From Methanomassiliicoccus sp. (GTDB lineage Archaea; Thermoplasmatota; Thermoplasmata; Methanomassiliicoccales; Methanomassiliicoccaceae): 64,000 nucleotides of DNA. Location: NCBI GenBank assembly GCA_033485155.1, contig JAWQJJ010000002.1:452126-516125 (forward strand), given 5' to 3'. How positions within the stretch are numbered: position 1 is the first letter of the stretch; each line of letters begins with the position of its first letter. Below are positions 45,575 through 54,503 of this stretch, piece after piece. Both the position numbers and the translations under genes were made by a program. The notes below the pieces were generated by a model, which searched no databases, had not been told where the DNA came from, and was given only the letters and a program-made list of their open reading frames with translations.

Positions 45575-47092
45575 CTAGGAGGATGGCTTACCGACTTCGT
45601 CTCCCGACTGTTCTGTTTCCATTTCCTTGGCGATCGTTCTCTGGTGGAAGTCCCGGGAGCTTACGTCGAGGCCCCACTCCTTCATGAAGGTATCCAGCCA
45701 CCAGTAGAGATCGTGCTTCTTGATCACTGACCTCAGGGCCTGAACATGCCTGCTGCGTTCCTCCGGAGTCATGGTGAGCGCCCTGAGGATGGCCTTGGCG
45801 CTCATCTCCACGTCGTATGGATTGACGATCAGGGCGGCGCCCATCTCCTCGCTGGCCCCGGCGAACTCGCTGAGGATGAGAACCCCCTGGTCGTTCAGAG
45901 TAATGTACTCCTTGGCCACCAGATTCATCCCGTCGATCACCGGGGTGATCATGGCCACATCGGCGATCATGTAGTACATCATCAAGTCATCCGGTGTGAC
46001 GTATCTGTTCATGTAGATTATCGGCGTCCAGTTCGGCTGCTGGAACCGCCCGTTAACCCTACCCACGGTCTCCTCGACCTGTCTCTTCATTTCCCGGTAC
46101 TCGGTGATGACCTCGCGGGTGGGGGATGCGACCTGGATGAACGACACTTTGCCGATGAACTTGGGATTGCTTTCCAAGAACCGCTCGAAAGCGAGGAAGC
46201 GATTCAAGATGCCCTTGGTATAGTCCAGGCGGTCGACCCCGAATATCACGTGTGGTATATCCATCCGCCGGCGCAACCTGGCCGCCCTACGTCTGATGCT
46301 TTCGCTCTTGCCACGGGCCATGTACTCATCATAATCGATCCCCAGGGGAAAGGGCTTGACCATGGTGACCCGTCCGGCGAGCTCCACCGCCGAATCAGTG
46401 ACCGATGCCTCCGGGAACTCCCGCTTGATGGTGGCAAGGAAATTGGCCGAGTAGGCAGAGGTATGGAATCCTATGAGGTCAGAGCCCAGCAGCCCCTTGA
46501 GCAGCTCCTTCCTCCACGGTATGCAGGAGAAGGTCTCTACCGAGGGGAACGGGACGTGCCAGAACAGGGCGATATTGGCATCCGGTAACGCTTCCCGCAC
46601 CATGGAGGGTACTAGGCAATAGTGGACGTCCTGCACCCACAGGCGTCGGTCCTCGCCCAGCTCTTCGACCGCCGCAGCCGCGAACTTGGCGTTCACTTTC
46701 TTGTACGTCTCCCAATAATCCTTCTCGAACAGAGCGTTCTCCTGGAACATGTGGCACACCGGCCATATGACCCGATTGCTGAACCCATAGTAGTAATCGG
46801 CCACCTCCTTGGTGGTAAGCCATATTCTCCTCAGGACGTACGAAGGATTTTCGGGCGGAACGAGGATCTTGCCACCGGCGTCGGACGTCTCCATGTCCGC
46901 GCTCCCGCTTCCCCAGGCGATCCAGGTCCCCCCGGTGGACCGCATCACGGGGTCCAACGCCGCCACCAACCCTCCGGTCGGTACCCGACATCGGATCCCT
47001 CTCTTGGTCCGTTCGTGTATGTATGGTTCCCGGTTCGACATCAGGACAATCCTGTTGTTGTTCATTGGACCCAGTTCCAATAGCCAAGCCAC
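45575..47092 (-). CDS. otsA: Trehalose-6-phosphate synthase (GT20)
   Basis: A glycosyltransferase joining a glucosyl donor (UDP- or ADP-glucose) to glucose 6-phosphate. Family motifs: VLMSNREPYIHE, WVQDVHYCLVPSM, FWHVPFPSVETFS, GFHTSAYSANF, FGVDRLDYTKGI and the donor-site segment LILSEFAGASEEM. Met10 (start 47065, MNNNRIVLM) is the likelier start, because the first nine residues lie close to the promoter. A glucosylglycerol-phosphate synthase role is an alternative. The partner phosphatase gene is not in the window. Its product would be a compatible solute. Confidence 0.88.
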   Translation of the reverse strand: MAWLLELGPMNNNRIVLMSNREPYIHERTKRGIRCRVPTGGLVAALDPVMRSTGGTWIAWGSGSADMETSDAGGKILVPPENPSYVLRRIWLTTKEVADYYYGFSNRVIWPVCHMFQENALFEKDYWETYKKVNAKFAAAAVEELGEDRRLWVQDVHYCLVPSMVREALPDANIALFWHVPFPSVETFSCIPWRKELLKGLLGSDLIGFHTSAYSANFLATIKREFPEASVTDSAVELAGRVTMVKPFPLGIDYDEYMARGKSESIRRRAARLRRRMDIPHVIFGVDRLDYTKGILNRFLAFERFLESNPKFIGKVSFIQVASPTREVITEYREMKRQVEETVGRVNGRFQQPNWTPIIYMNRYVTPDDLMMYYMIADVAMITPVIDGMNLVAKEYITLNDQGVLILSEFAGASEEMGAALIVNPYDVEMSAKAILRALTMTPEERSRHVQALRSVIKKHDLYWWLDTFMKEWGLDVSSRDFHQRTIAKEMETEQSGDEVGKPSS

Positions 47093-47196
47093 GGGTATTT
47101 AACATGGCAGTTTCCTCGGCCCCGTTATCATCCCATTGGAATCATTAATTATCAATAAGGATAACAGACAGATAACGTTATTATGTCCTTGTCAGG

Positions 47197-47754
47197 GTGG
47201 TGAAACGTCAAATGCTCGCTGTGACCCACCTGGCCTTGGCCCTCGTGCTCATCTCTCTGTTTCGTCTGGACCGCAACAATGCCTTTGCGGTTCTGCTGTT
47301 CGGAGTGTTCATCGACCTCGACCACACCTTTGGAATGGTCGAGTTCGTGGCTCGGGAGGGGATATCTCATTCCATGGACTACAAGGCCGCGATGGCCACT
47401 AACATTCAATGGAAGAGCATGTTCCACAGCCCCGAGGCGGTGGTGCTGATCGGCCCGCTTTCCATCTCGTACAAGTATGCGCTGCCGTTCGTAGCCTGGG
47501 GCGCCCACCTCGCCATGGACTATGCCCAAATGAACTATCTGGGGGTGATGTCGATCCCCGAGTTCCTGTTCCTGGGCCTGCTGGTCGTGGCCCTTGTCGG
47601 ATTGGAGCTCAGGGAACGGCGCAGGACCGTTCCCGGTACGACCCTCAACGGCCTCCTGTTGTGGGAGGCACAACGTTTGAAGGTATGGGCCAGCGAGCTT
47701 CCCGGAGTAAGCTCCTTCAGAAAGTTGATAGGACCTCTACGAACCTCTTCGTGA
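47197..47754 (+). CDS. Integral membrane protein, DUF457/YdjM-like
   Basis: A membrane protein of up to 185 residues with about four hydrophobic segments. The first helix (MLAVTHLALALVLI) and the GVFIDLDHTFG motif resemble the membrane-bound metal-dependent hydrolase group, where His and Asp near these places bind metal. A later WGAHLAMDYAQM keeps the pattern. The likelier start is Met6 (47212). Its 3' end overlaps the convergent dehydrogenase gene by 38 bases. Function not established. Confidence 0.65.
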   Translation: MVKRQMLAVTHLALALVLISLFRLDRNNAFAVLLFGVFIDLDHTFGMVEFVAREGISHSMDYKAAMATNIQWKSMFHSPEAVVLIGPLSISYKYALPFVAWGAHLAMDYAQMNYLGVMSIPEFLFLGLLVVALVGLELRERRRTVPGTTLNGLLLWEAQRLKVWASELPGVSSFRKLIGPLRTSS

Positions 47755-48715
47755 ACTCGCGAGTGCCCATCAGTCCGCCGGCGTCGGCGGTCCTTATGTC
47801 TTGGCCCAGGGCCTCGGTCACCGCGCCTTCGATCCGATCGGCCTTCGCCCCCATCTTCAAGTACCGGAGCATCATTGCCGCCGAGAGGATCGCCGCCGTT
47901 GGATTCGCTAGGTCCCGCCCGGCGATGTCGGGAGCAGACCCATGGGTCGGTTCGAAGAGTGCGAAGCGGTCGCCCAGGTTGACAGATGGGGCGAAGCCCA
48001 GCCCCCCGGTCAAGGCAGCGGCCTCATCGGATAGAATGTCACCGTAAAGATTGAGGGTGACCAGGCATTCCAGCTTACGGGGCTGTAGGACCATGGCCGC
48101 CGCCGCGGCGTCAACCAGAAGATCCCTGGCCTCCAGGTTTGTGCTTTTCACCTGCTCCCGGAAGATCTCCCGGAACATGCCATCGGACTTCCTGAGGACA
48201 TTGCTCTTGTGCACGCAGGTAATGCTCCCAAGACCCTTTTCCCGACAGACCGAGATCGCCCTATCCACGATGCGCTGGCAAGCTTTTCGGGTGACCCGCC
48301 TCTCTGTCACCACGCCTTCCTCGTCCTCCCGTTCCACGCCGGTGTACATCCCTTCGGTGTTCTCCCGCACGATGACCGTGTCGAGGTCGACCAACCCAAT
48401 GGAGGGGTGCCATCGGCGCACCGGCCTGATGTTGGCATAGAGATCGAAGCTTTTTCTAAGGTAGAGGAGGGGGGAACGGTACGATGGATCATAGGTGACC
48501 GGGGAGGTTATCGCTCCGAAGATGGCGGCATCGCTCCCCCGGAGGAGCTCGATCGTTGCCTCCGGGAGATAGGATCCAGTCGCCTGGAAGCACGATAGGC
48601 CCATACCTGCCTCCGCCATCTCCAGGGGAGCGTCCACCGCCCGCAGCACCTCAAGAGCGGCAGCGATGACCTCGGGGCCTATTCCGTCCCCGGGGATCAC
48701 CGTTACCTTTTTCAT
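47717..48715 (-). CDS. Isopropylmalate/homoisocitrate dehydrogenase family
   Basis: A 332-residue NAD(P)-dependent beta-decarboxylating dehydrogenase. Visible motifs are VIPGDGIGPEV, the substrate-loop SYRSPLLYLRKSFDLYANIRP, RENTEGMYTGVE, the conserved Lys in HKSNVLRKSDG, and NLYGDILSDEAAAL. Either leucine synthesis (LeuB) or, in methanogens, homoisocitrate steps of coenzyme B synthesis (AksF) would fit; loop residues alone do not decide. Its ATG overlaps the end of deoxyhypusine synthase by 4 bases, so both are translated together. Confidence 0.88.
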   Translation of the reverse strand: MKKVTVIPGDGIGPEVIAAALEVLRAVDAPLEMAEAGMGLSCFQATGSYLPEATIELLRGSDAAIFGAITSPVTYDPSYRSPLLYLRKSFDLYANIRPVRRWHPSIGLVDLDTVIVRENTEGMYTGVEREDEEGVVTERRVTRKACQRIVDRAISVCREKGLGSITCVHKSNVLRKSDGMFREIFREQVKSTNLEARDLLVDAAAAAMVLQPRKLECLVTLNLYGDILSDEAAALTGGLGFAPSVNLGDRFALFEPTHGSAPDIAGRDLANPTAAILSAAMMLRYLKMGAKADRIEGAVTEALGQDIRTADAGGLMGTREFTKRFVEVLSTF

Positions 48716-49653
48716 CGCCGGTCCAGCCTCTCTAGCAGGCTAGCTACAATGAACGGCAGGGTGATGGTGGCATCGCCCTCCACGGTCACGTGGTCAGCGT
48801 TCTCCTTGACCTTGCCCCACGAGACGGCCTCCCTTACCTGCGCCCCGGACAGGGAGCCATCGTACTCCACGGCGGTGGTCAGGTACACCGCGTGGTCCAG
48901 GCCGCCGCGGAACTGGTTCCACCAGATGGTGTGATGCTTGGAAATGCCCCCTCCGATCATGAGGGCCCCGCTCTCCTTGGCGTCGAAGACCATATCCATG
49001 AGGTCCTGCTCGTCCTGGAAGAGATCGACCTTGAGCTTGCGGTGATCCTGCCAGTACATCCACAGCTGGCTGCCGAAGGACCCATCGGTGATCCCCGGGA
49101 TGAACATGGGGACCTTGTTGCGATTGCACCAGTGCACGAGCGAATCCTCGTCGTCGATCCTAGCCCCGACCTGGTCCACGATCTCGCGGGTGGATATAGA
49201 GTCACGGTCCTTGAGGATCTCCTTGAACATCGGGCCCAGCTTCCTCTCGAGCACCACGCCATAACTGGAGTTGGGCACCAACACGTTCCCCAGCCGGTTC
49301 AGTCCCTCCTGGTGGAGCTTCACGTCGTCCATGAGGAAATCTCCATGGTAGTAGCTCTTCCAGGTCCTTGCCAGGTCGTGGTCCAGAGTCCCGCAGGTGG
49401 TGATGATGGCGTCGACCAGGCCCCGTTTGACCAACTCGACGATGACTCCCCGGGTCCCGGTGGCCATGATGCAGGCCGGGAAGGAGAGGAATGTGGTGCA
49501 CCCATCCTTCCGTACCATCTTCTCCATGATGTCCACCGCCTCTGACATCTTCCTCCCGGTGAAGCCCCCAGACTGCCTGAGCTGGACCATGAGCGCGTCG
49601 ACCGTCATGCCCGATTCGTACTTGATATCCTTGACCGGTCTCTTTGCTTTCAT
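48712..49653 (-). CDS. dys: Deoxyhypusine synthase
   Basis: A 313-residue enzyme that moves the aminobutyl group of spermidine to a lysine of aIF5A. The NAD- and substrate-binding segments are GGGISKHHTIWWNQFRGG and the active-site lysine in EAVSWGKVKENA. The opening (VDALMVQLRQSGGFTGRKM) is typical. Length is normal for archaea. A TATA-like CCAATTTATATC lies at 49699-49708, about 46 bases before the ATG. It heads a two-gene operon with the dehydrogenase. Confidence 0.95.
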   Translation of the reverse strand: MKAKRPVKDIKYESGMTVDALMVQLRQSGGFTGRKMSEAVDIMEKMVRKDGCTTFLSFPACIMATGTRGVIVELVKRGLVDAIITTCGTLDHDLARTWKSYYHGDFLMDDVKLHQEGLNRLGNVLVPNSSYGVVLERKLGPMFKEILKDRDSISTREIVDQVGARIDDEDSLVHWCNRNKVPMFIPGITDGSFGSQLWMYWQDHRKLKVDLFQDEQDLMDMVFDAKESGALMIGGGISKHHTIWWNQFRGGLDHAVYLTTAVEYDGSLSGAQVREAVSWGKVKENADHVTVEGDATITLPFIVASLLERLDRR

Positions 49654-49711
49654 ATGATGATCTCCATTAGAGGGTGGAAAGCAATTCCATGGGCCTAGAT
49701 ATAAATTGGCA

Positions 49712-50356
49712 TCAACCGGACGTCAAGCCGCCCTCGGTCGAGGCTGGGCCCGTGCCCGACCCCTCGCTTGCCGGCCCCAGCACCCGGTCCCAGCTCTCCA
49801 GCTGCTCGTTCAGGAGCTGACGGGTGGAGGCCTCGTCACCGTTATTGTTCAGCACCCTCCACCCTTCGGACAGCATGAGGATCTTCTCCCGACCCTTGTT
49901 CAGCGCGGGGAGGTTCTCGAACATCTCCTCCCGGTCATCCCGCTGCGCAATGCGGTGCAAGGCTTTCTCCGGATCGATGTCCACCAGCAACAACCTCTCC
50001 GGGACCGGCAGCACCTTGGCGAAGACATCGTACCCCTGCCGGGCGAACCGCTTGGGGAGGTACGCGGTTCCCATGAGGTAGCGGACGAACACCAGATCGT
50101 CATACTTCTCATACTCTGTCCTAATTTTGGCCACCGATATGAGGACGTCCAGGACGTAGAACGCGGTGGATATCACGAACATTATCGGTCCTCGTTCCTG
50201 GAGGGCCCGCCTGGACATGCGCCCGGCCCGGCGGTCGGAGGGGTGCACCTGCACGTACACGCGGTCCCCCCTGGCCTCGTAGTGCTCCTTTATCCATCTT
50301 GCCACCGTGCTCTTGCCCGATCCATCGAGGCCGTCGACTACAATCCAACGCTTCAC
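49712..50356 (-). CDS. tmk: Thymidylate kinase-like nucleotide kinase
   Basis: A 214-residue P-loop kinase. GLDGSGKSTVARW is the Walker A motif of thymidylate kinases, followed by the base-recognition part VYVQVHPSDRRAGR. The lid region carries RIAQRDDREEMFE. The family's usual DR-Y/H motif is replaced by VFVRYLMGTAYLP, so the substrate might not be dTMP. The C-terminal tail is Gly/Ser/Pro-rich and disordered. Its ATG overlaps the stop of the upstream polyprenol-kinase-like gene by 4 bases. Confidence 0.75.
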   Translation of the reverse strand: MKRWIVVDGLDGSGKSTVARWIKEHYEARGDRVYVQVHPSDRRAGRMSRRALQERGPIMFVISTAFYVLDVLISVAKIRTEYEKYDDLVFVRYLMGTAYLPKRFARQGYDVFAKVLPVPERLLLVDIDPEKALHRIAQRDDREEMFENLPALNKGREKILMLSEGWRVLNNNGDEASTRQLLNEQLESWDRVLGPASEGSGTGPASTEGGLTSG

Positions 50357-51084
50357 GGGACGCCCGCCTCCAGCAAGTATTGCACTGCCAGCACCAGTCC
50401 GGCGGTTAGGAATGGGACGATGAGGTTGTCATACTCGCCGGGCGAGTACAGCTCTACGAACGCCACGAACGCTCCGACCAGGGCGGAGAGGGCGATCGCT
50501 TCCGAGATGGTGTACGGAAAGACGTTGAGAGTGGGTATGAATCCGCCGAGATAAGTATAGAAGCTAATTACGGCCAGGGTTGCCCCGAAGGTCCCCCCGG
50601 CCACCGCCGCGGTGCCGATGTAGCTCTTGTTCCCCCTGAGTTTGCGCCTGCCATATCGCTTGCCGATGAGGCCGCCGATCCCGTCGCCGTAAGACATGGC
50701 GACGATGGCGATGCTGGCCACCAGGCGGTCGTCGAACAGCACGAAGGCCAAGATGGTCCAGGAGATCGCGTAGAACACCAGGCCATATCCATGCCCCTCA
50801 GCGCTGGCCATCTTAAGGAAGGTGTTGTCGAGCCTGCGGACCGGAGAGTGGGGGGTAAGGAGAAGGAGCATGAAGATGAAAGGGGCCGCGGCCAGGAAGG
50901 CCATGACGTACCGGGAATCAAAGACCCACCAGAACAGAACGATATTGCCGACCAGGATGTGGATGACCTTGCGGAAACCGCTCCCATCCGGCCATCTCCT
51001 CTTGGCCAGAGTGGCGATGACCACGACCAGGATGACGTAACCGTACACCATCAAGAGACCTAAGATGTCCCCAGTGCTCAACAT
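50353..51084 (-). CDS. Phytol/dolichol kinase-like membrane protein
   Basis: A 243-residue integral membrane protein with seven to eight helices. The family motif GDGIGGLIGKRYGRRKLRGNKSYIG (positions about 145-170) contains the nucleotide-binding Asp and basic residues of the phytol/dolichol kinase and phosphatidate cytidylyltransferase group. RKVIHILVGN near the N-terminus is also typical. It probably phosphorylates an isoprenoid alcohol using CTP or uses a related lipid, as needed for archaeal lipid or glycan-carrier synthesis. It overlaps tmk by 4 bases. Confidence 0.82.
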   Translation of the reverse strand: MLSTGDILGLLMVYGYVILVVVIATLAKRRWPDGSGFRKVIHILVGNIVLFWWVFDSRYVMAFLAAAPFIFMLLLLTPHSPVRRLDNTFLKMASAEGHGYGLVFYAISWTILAFVLFDDRLVASIAIVAMSYGDGIGGLIGKRYGRRKLRGNKSYIGTAAVAGGTFGATLAVISFYTYLGGFIPTLNVFPYTISEAIALSALVGAFVAFVELYSPGEYDNLIVPFLTAGLVLAVQYLLEAGVP

Positions 51085-51217
51085 GTCTCGCGGAGAACGG
51101 TCTGTCAGTAGTTATATCTTATCGGACTCATCAAACTGACCAGTAGGCAGCTTGAGCCCGTTGGTGACGCTACCAGGGAACCGGCGGCAAGAGGTAAAAT
51201 AGAATCCGCAGCATCCA

Positions 51218-52264
51218 GTGGACGGTGTAACCCTGATCGAGATGGCTCTCCTGATCGTCGCCGTGGTCATAGTGACGTTGTTCTTCGCTTTCACCAATGG
51301 CTTCCAGGATTCCAGCGCCACCGTGGCCACGATGGTGGCGTGCCGGGCGGCCACCCCCCGCACAGGAGTGGTCTATTCGGCCGCCTTCGGCTTCCTCGGA
51401 GTGATGCTGGGGGGGAGCGCGGTGGCTTTCACCATCGAGAACCTGGTCACCGTCAGTGACCCCGACCTTTTCGTCCAGATCCTCCTTTCCGCGGTGCTGA
51501 GCGCGGCATCCTGGAACATCATCACCTGGTGGTTCGGACTGCCCTCTTCATCCACCCACGCCCTGGTCGGTGGGCTGGTGGGCGCCGGGGTGGCCGGAGC
51601 GGGCGCGAGTAGCATAGACTGGGGCTTCGCCGAACTGTCATCGGGGCAGGTCGTCGGCCTGGTAAAGGTACTTCTGTTCCTTGTGCTCTCGGTGGCCATC
51701 GGCTTCGCCGCCGGGTTCGCGGTCAAGCGGGGGAGCATGATCGCCCTGAGGAACGCCAAGCAATCTATTAACCGCCCTATCCGCCGTGCCCAGTATGTCA
51801 CCACAGCGGTCCTGGCCTTCGCTCACGGGGCCAACGACGGTCAGAAGCAGATGGGCATCATCGCCATCGCCCTGGCCTCCGGTGGCCTCATCGCCGCCCA
51901 GGAGATACCTCTATGGGTCCGATTGCTGACAGCCATCGCCATCGCCATGGGCACCATCGGGGGAGGATGGAAGATCATGAAGACCCTGGGCCGTAAGATA
52001 TACCCGATCAAGGCCATCGACAGCCTGGACTCCCAGCTGGCGTCATCGTGCACGATCCTTCTGTCCACGGCTGCCGGTGCGCCAGTATCGTCGACCCAGG
52101 TCGTCGCATCCAGCGTCATGGGGGTGGGGGCGGGGGAACGTGTCAAGATGGTCCAGTGGTCGGTGGGGAAGCATATGGTCATCTCATGGTTGCTGACCAT
52201 CCCCGCCTCGGCGATGGTGTCGGCGCTCCTGTTTAATATCCTCAGGTTGCTCTTGGGAGGTTGA
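51218..52264 (+). CDS. Inorganic phosphate transporter, PiT family
   Basis: A 348-residue membrane transporter with about ten helices, driven by H+ or Na+. The two inverted repeats each carry the family signature: FTNGFQDSSATVATMV near the N-terminus and FAHGANDGQKQMGII in the middle. The SSSTHALVGGLVGAG and SSTQVVASSVMGVG motifs pair with them. The start used is GTG 51218; ATG 51242 is possible. It overlaps the DUF47 gene, its usual PhoU-like regulator, by 4 bases. Confidence 0.93.
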   Translation: MDGVTLIEMALLIVAVVIVTLFFAFTNGFQDSSATVATMVACRAATPRTGVVYSAAFGFLGVMLGGSAVAFTIENLVTVSDPDLFVQILLSAVLSAASWNIITWWFGLPSSSTHALVGGLVGAGVAGAGASSIDWGFAELSSGQVVGLVKVLLFLVLSVAIGFAAGFAVKRGSMIALRNAKQSINRPIRRAQYVTTAVLAFAHGANDGQKQMGIIAIALASGGLIAAQEIPLWVRLLTAIAIAMGTIGGGWKIMKTLGRKIYPIKAIDSLDSQLASSCTILLSTAAGAPVSSTQVVASSVMGVGAGERVKMVQWSVGKHMVISWLLTIPASAMVSALLFNILRLLLGG

Positions 52265-52917
52265 GGAAGGTCATGGAAGGCAGCAAGAACAAGGAGAAAG
52301 GCAAGTTGCTCGATTCCATCTTCCCCCCGAAATACGATTTCCTGGGAATGTTGTTCCACCAGGCCGAGCTGACCGAAGCGGGGGTGAGGGCGCTGAACGC
52401 CTGGATGATCAAGGGTGATCTTTCCCATCCGCCGACCGAGGTAGAGGAGATCGAGCGGCAGGCCGACGATGCCCGCCGGTACATGGAGGGCCTGCTTCTA
52501 GAAGCGTTCTCCACCCCCTTTGACAGACAGGACATATACTCATTCTCAAGGCAGATGGACAACATCCTCAACTTCTGCCTGTCCACCGCGGTGGAGATGA
52601 GGGCCTTCGGGGTGGCCCCCGACAAGCCGACCAAGAACATGGCCGCCGCCCTTCAGCGGGGGACCGAGATGGTCAAGGATGCGGTCATGATCATGCCCAA
52701 GGATCCCGCCCGGGCTCAAGCCATGATCCGAGAGATGAGGAGGAACGAGAGCGAGATCGAGAAGACCTACGTCGCTGACCTGGCTGTCGTGTTCTCCAGC
52801 AGTGACCCGATCGAGGCGATGAAGAAGCGAGAGGTTTACCACCATCTCAAGGACGCTGGTCGGGCGCTGAGCATTACTATCGACATCCTGCACCGTATTA
52901 TCGTGGAGATGGGGTAG
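52261..52917 (+). CDS. DUF47 (PhoU-like) regulator of the PiT transporter
   Basis: A 218-residue all-helical protein of the DUF47/TIGR00153 family, related to PhoU. It begins at a TTG overlapping the PiT stop, or at ATG 52273. Typical features are FPPKYDFLGMLFHQA, EEIERQADDARRYM, which is a likely metal-binding helix, and IDILHRIIVEMG at the end. Almost every such gene lies next to a PiT transporter, as here, and is thought to control it. It is 2 bases upstream of the PPK2 gene. Confidence 0.9.
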   Translation: MRKVMEGSKNKEKGKLLDSIFPPKYDFLGMLFHQAELTEAGVRALNAWMIKGDLSHPPTEVEEIERQADDARRYMEGLLLEAFSTPFDRQDIYSFSRQMDNILNFCLSTAVEMRAFGVAPDKPTKNMAAALQRGTEMVKDAVMIMPKDPARAQAMIREMRRNESEIEKTYVADLAVVFSSSDPIEAMKKREVYHHLKDAGRALSITIDILHRIIVEMG

Positions 52918-52919
52918 GC

Positions 52920-54368
52920 ATGTTCGACGCGGTGGATCTGTCCAAGAAGATGAAGAAGGAGGAGTACAAGGCTGTCGTGCCTCCTCTCAAGGAAAAGCTG
53001 GGGGAGCTGCAGCGGAGGGTGCACGCCGCGGGCATCCCCGCGATGGTGGTCTTCGAAGGCTGGGAACCGATGAGCATGGCCTCGGTTATCAACAAGGTCC
53101 TGCTGCCTCTGGACCCTCGCGGTTTCTCCTATCAAAATACCACCGCCCCCGAGCGGTTGGAGAGGCAGATGCCGTTCATATGGCGGTTCTGGATGCGGAC
53201 CCCGTGGAGGGGGAGCATTGCCATCTTCGATCGCTCTTGGTACTCCCGAACGGTCACCGAGTGCCTCGACGAGGGCAAGTGCAAGAGCCTGCCCCAGGAG
53301 ATGATCGATGATATCAATCGGTTCGAGGAGCTTCTCGCCGATGACGGAACGGTCATCATCAAGCTATTCTTGCACACCAGCAAGACGGAGGACCGCAAGT
53401 CTAGCCATAAGGCATCCCCCGAGGCCTGTGGCCTTCTGACCGAGGACCTGGACTCAGAGAGGCTATTCCGAAAGCACCTCCCTCTGCTGGAGGAGATCAT
53501 GCAGCGCACCGATACCGCCCATGCTCCCTGGATTATCGTAGAGTCCGATGACCCGGAATATGCTGAGGTCAAGGTCCTGCGCAACATCGTCGATCGGCTG
53601 GAGACGGCGCTGACCCGACCGGCGGTGAAGGAGACGGTGCCGGGAGCGGTCATGGGTACATCTCCACGGGCCAAGATCGATCTCTCCGTCAAGCTCTCCG
53701 ACGATGATTACAAGGACCGGTTAGACAAGCTTCAGAACAAGATTCGGGAGGCTCAATGTGAACTCTTCCGCAAGAAGAAGCGGCTGGTCGTGGTGTTCGA
53801 AGGCCGGGACGCTTCGGGCAAGGGCGGCAACATTAACCGGCTGGCCCAGGCCATGAACCCCCGGACCTATGAGGTGGTGCCGACGGGTGCGCCGGACGAT
53901 ATGGAGCTGGCGCATCATTACCTATGGCGTTTCTACCGCCGCCTGCCCCTGCCCGGACACATGAGCATCTTCGACCGTTCGTGGTACGGGAGGGTGCTGG
54001 TGGAGCGGGTGGAGGCGCTGACCCCGGAGGCGAACTGGAGAAGGGCCTACCGGGAGATCAATGAATTCGAACGATGGCTAGTGGATAACGAGACCATCGT
54101 GGTGAAGCTATGGCTGGAGGTCGACAAGGAGACCCAGCTGAAGAGGTTCATAGAGCGGGTGGACGATCCGCGGAAGACCTGGAAGATTACCGCCGACGAC
54201 TGGGCCGCAAGGGAGAAATGGGACCGGTACACCGAGGCCATCGACGAGATGCTCGAAAGGACCTCCTCCGCCCATGCTCCGTGGACGGTGATCGCGTCCA
54301 ACGACAAGAACCACTCCCGGGTGGAGACGATCAGGACGATCGTCGATGCCGTGGAGCGGGCGCTTTGA
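52920..54368 (+). CDS. Double-domain polyphosphate kinase 2 (polyphosphate:AMP phosphotransferase type)
   Basis: A 482-residue protein of two fused PPK2 domains. The second (about 265-480) is complete: Walker A FEGRDASGKGGNI, lid PTGAPDDMELAHHYLWRF, and SIFDRSWYGRVLVERVE. In the first (about 15-225) the P-loop reads FEGWEPMSMASVI, without GKG, while IFDRSWYSRTV is kept, so it is probably catalytically dead. Two-domain members phosphorylate AMP to ADP with polyphosphate. It forms an operon with PiT and DUF47, consistent with phosphate storage and use. Confidence 0.92.
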   Translation: MFDAVDLSKKMKKEEYKAVVPPLKEKLGELQRRVHAAGIPAMVVFEGWEPMSMASVINKVLLPLDPRGFSYQNTTAPERLERQMPFIWRFWMRTPWRGSIAIFDRSWYSRTVTECLDEGKCKSLPQEMIDDINRFEELLADDGTVIIKLFLHTSKTEDRKSSHKASPEACGLLTEDLDSERLFRKHLPLLEEIMQRTDTAHAPWIIVESDDPEYAEVKVLRNIVDRLETALTRPAVKETVPGAVMGTSPRAKIDLSVKLSDDDYKDRLDKLQNKIREAQCELFRKKKRLVVVFEGRDASGKGGNINRLAQAMNPRTYEVVPTGAPDDMELAHHYLWRFYRRLPLPGHMSIFDRSWYGRVLVERVEALTPEANWRRAYREINEFERWLVDNETIVVKLWLEVDKETQLKRFIERVDDPRKTWKITADDWAAREKWDRYTEAIDEMLERTSSAHAPWTVIASNDKNHSRVETIRTIVDAVERAL

Positions 54369-54451
54369 CGAGTTATTTCGTAAAATGATATTTGTATCTC
54401 GAATAATTGATAGCCAGCCCTGAGTCAGACGTTATTCTTGGGCTAAGAATC

Positions 54452-54460
54452 AATATATAG
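54452..54460 (+). promoter_or_regulatory. TATA box of the pyrophosphatase gene
   Basis: AATATATAG about 44 bases before the ATG at 54504. Confidence 0.5.
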
Positions 54461-54503
54461 ATGAATCTTAATTATGCCCCCCAACCTGAGAGAGGTTCTA
54501 ATT

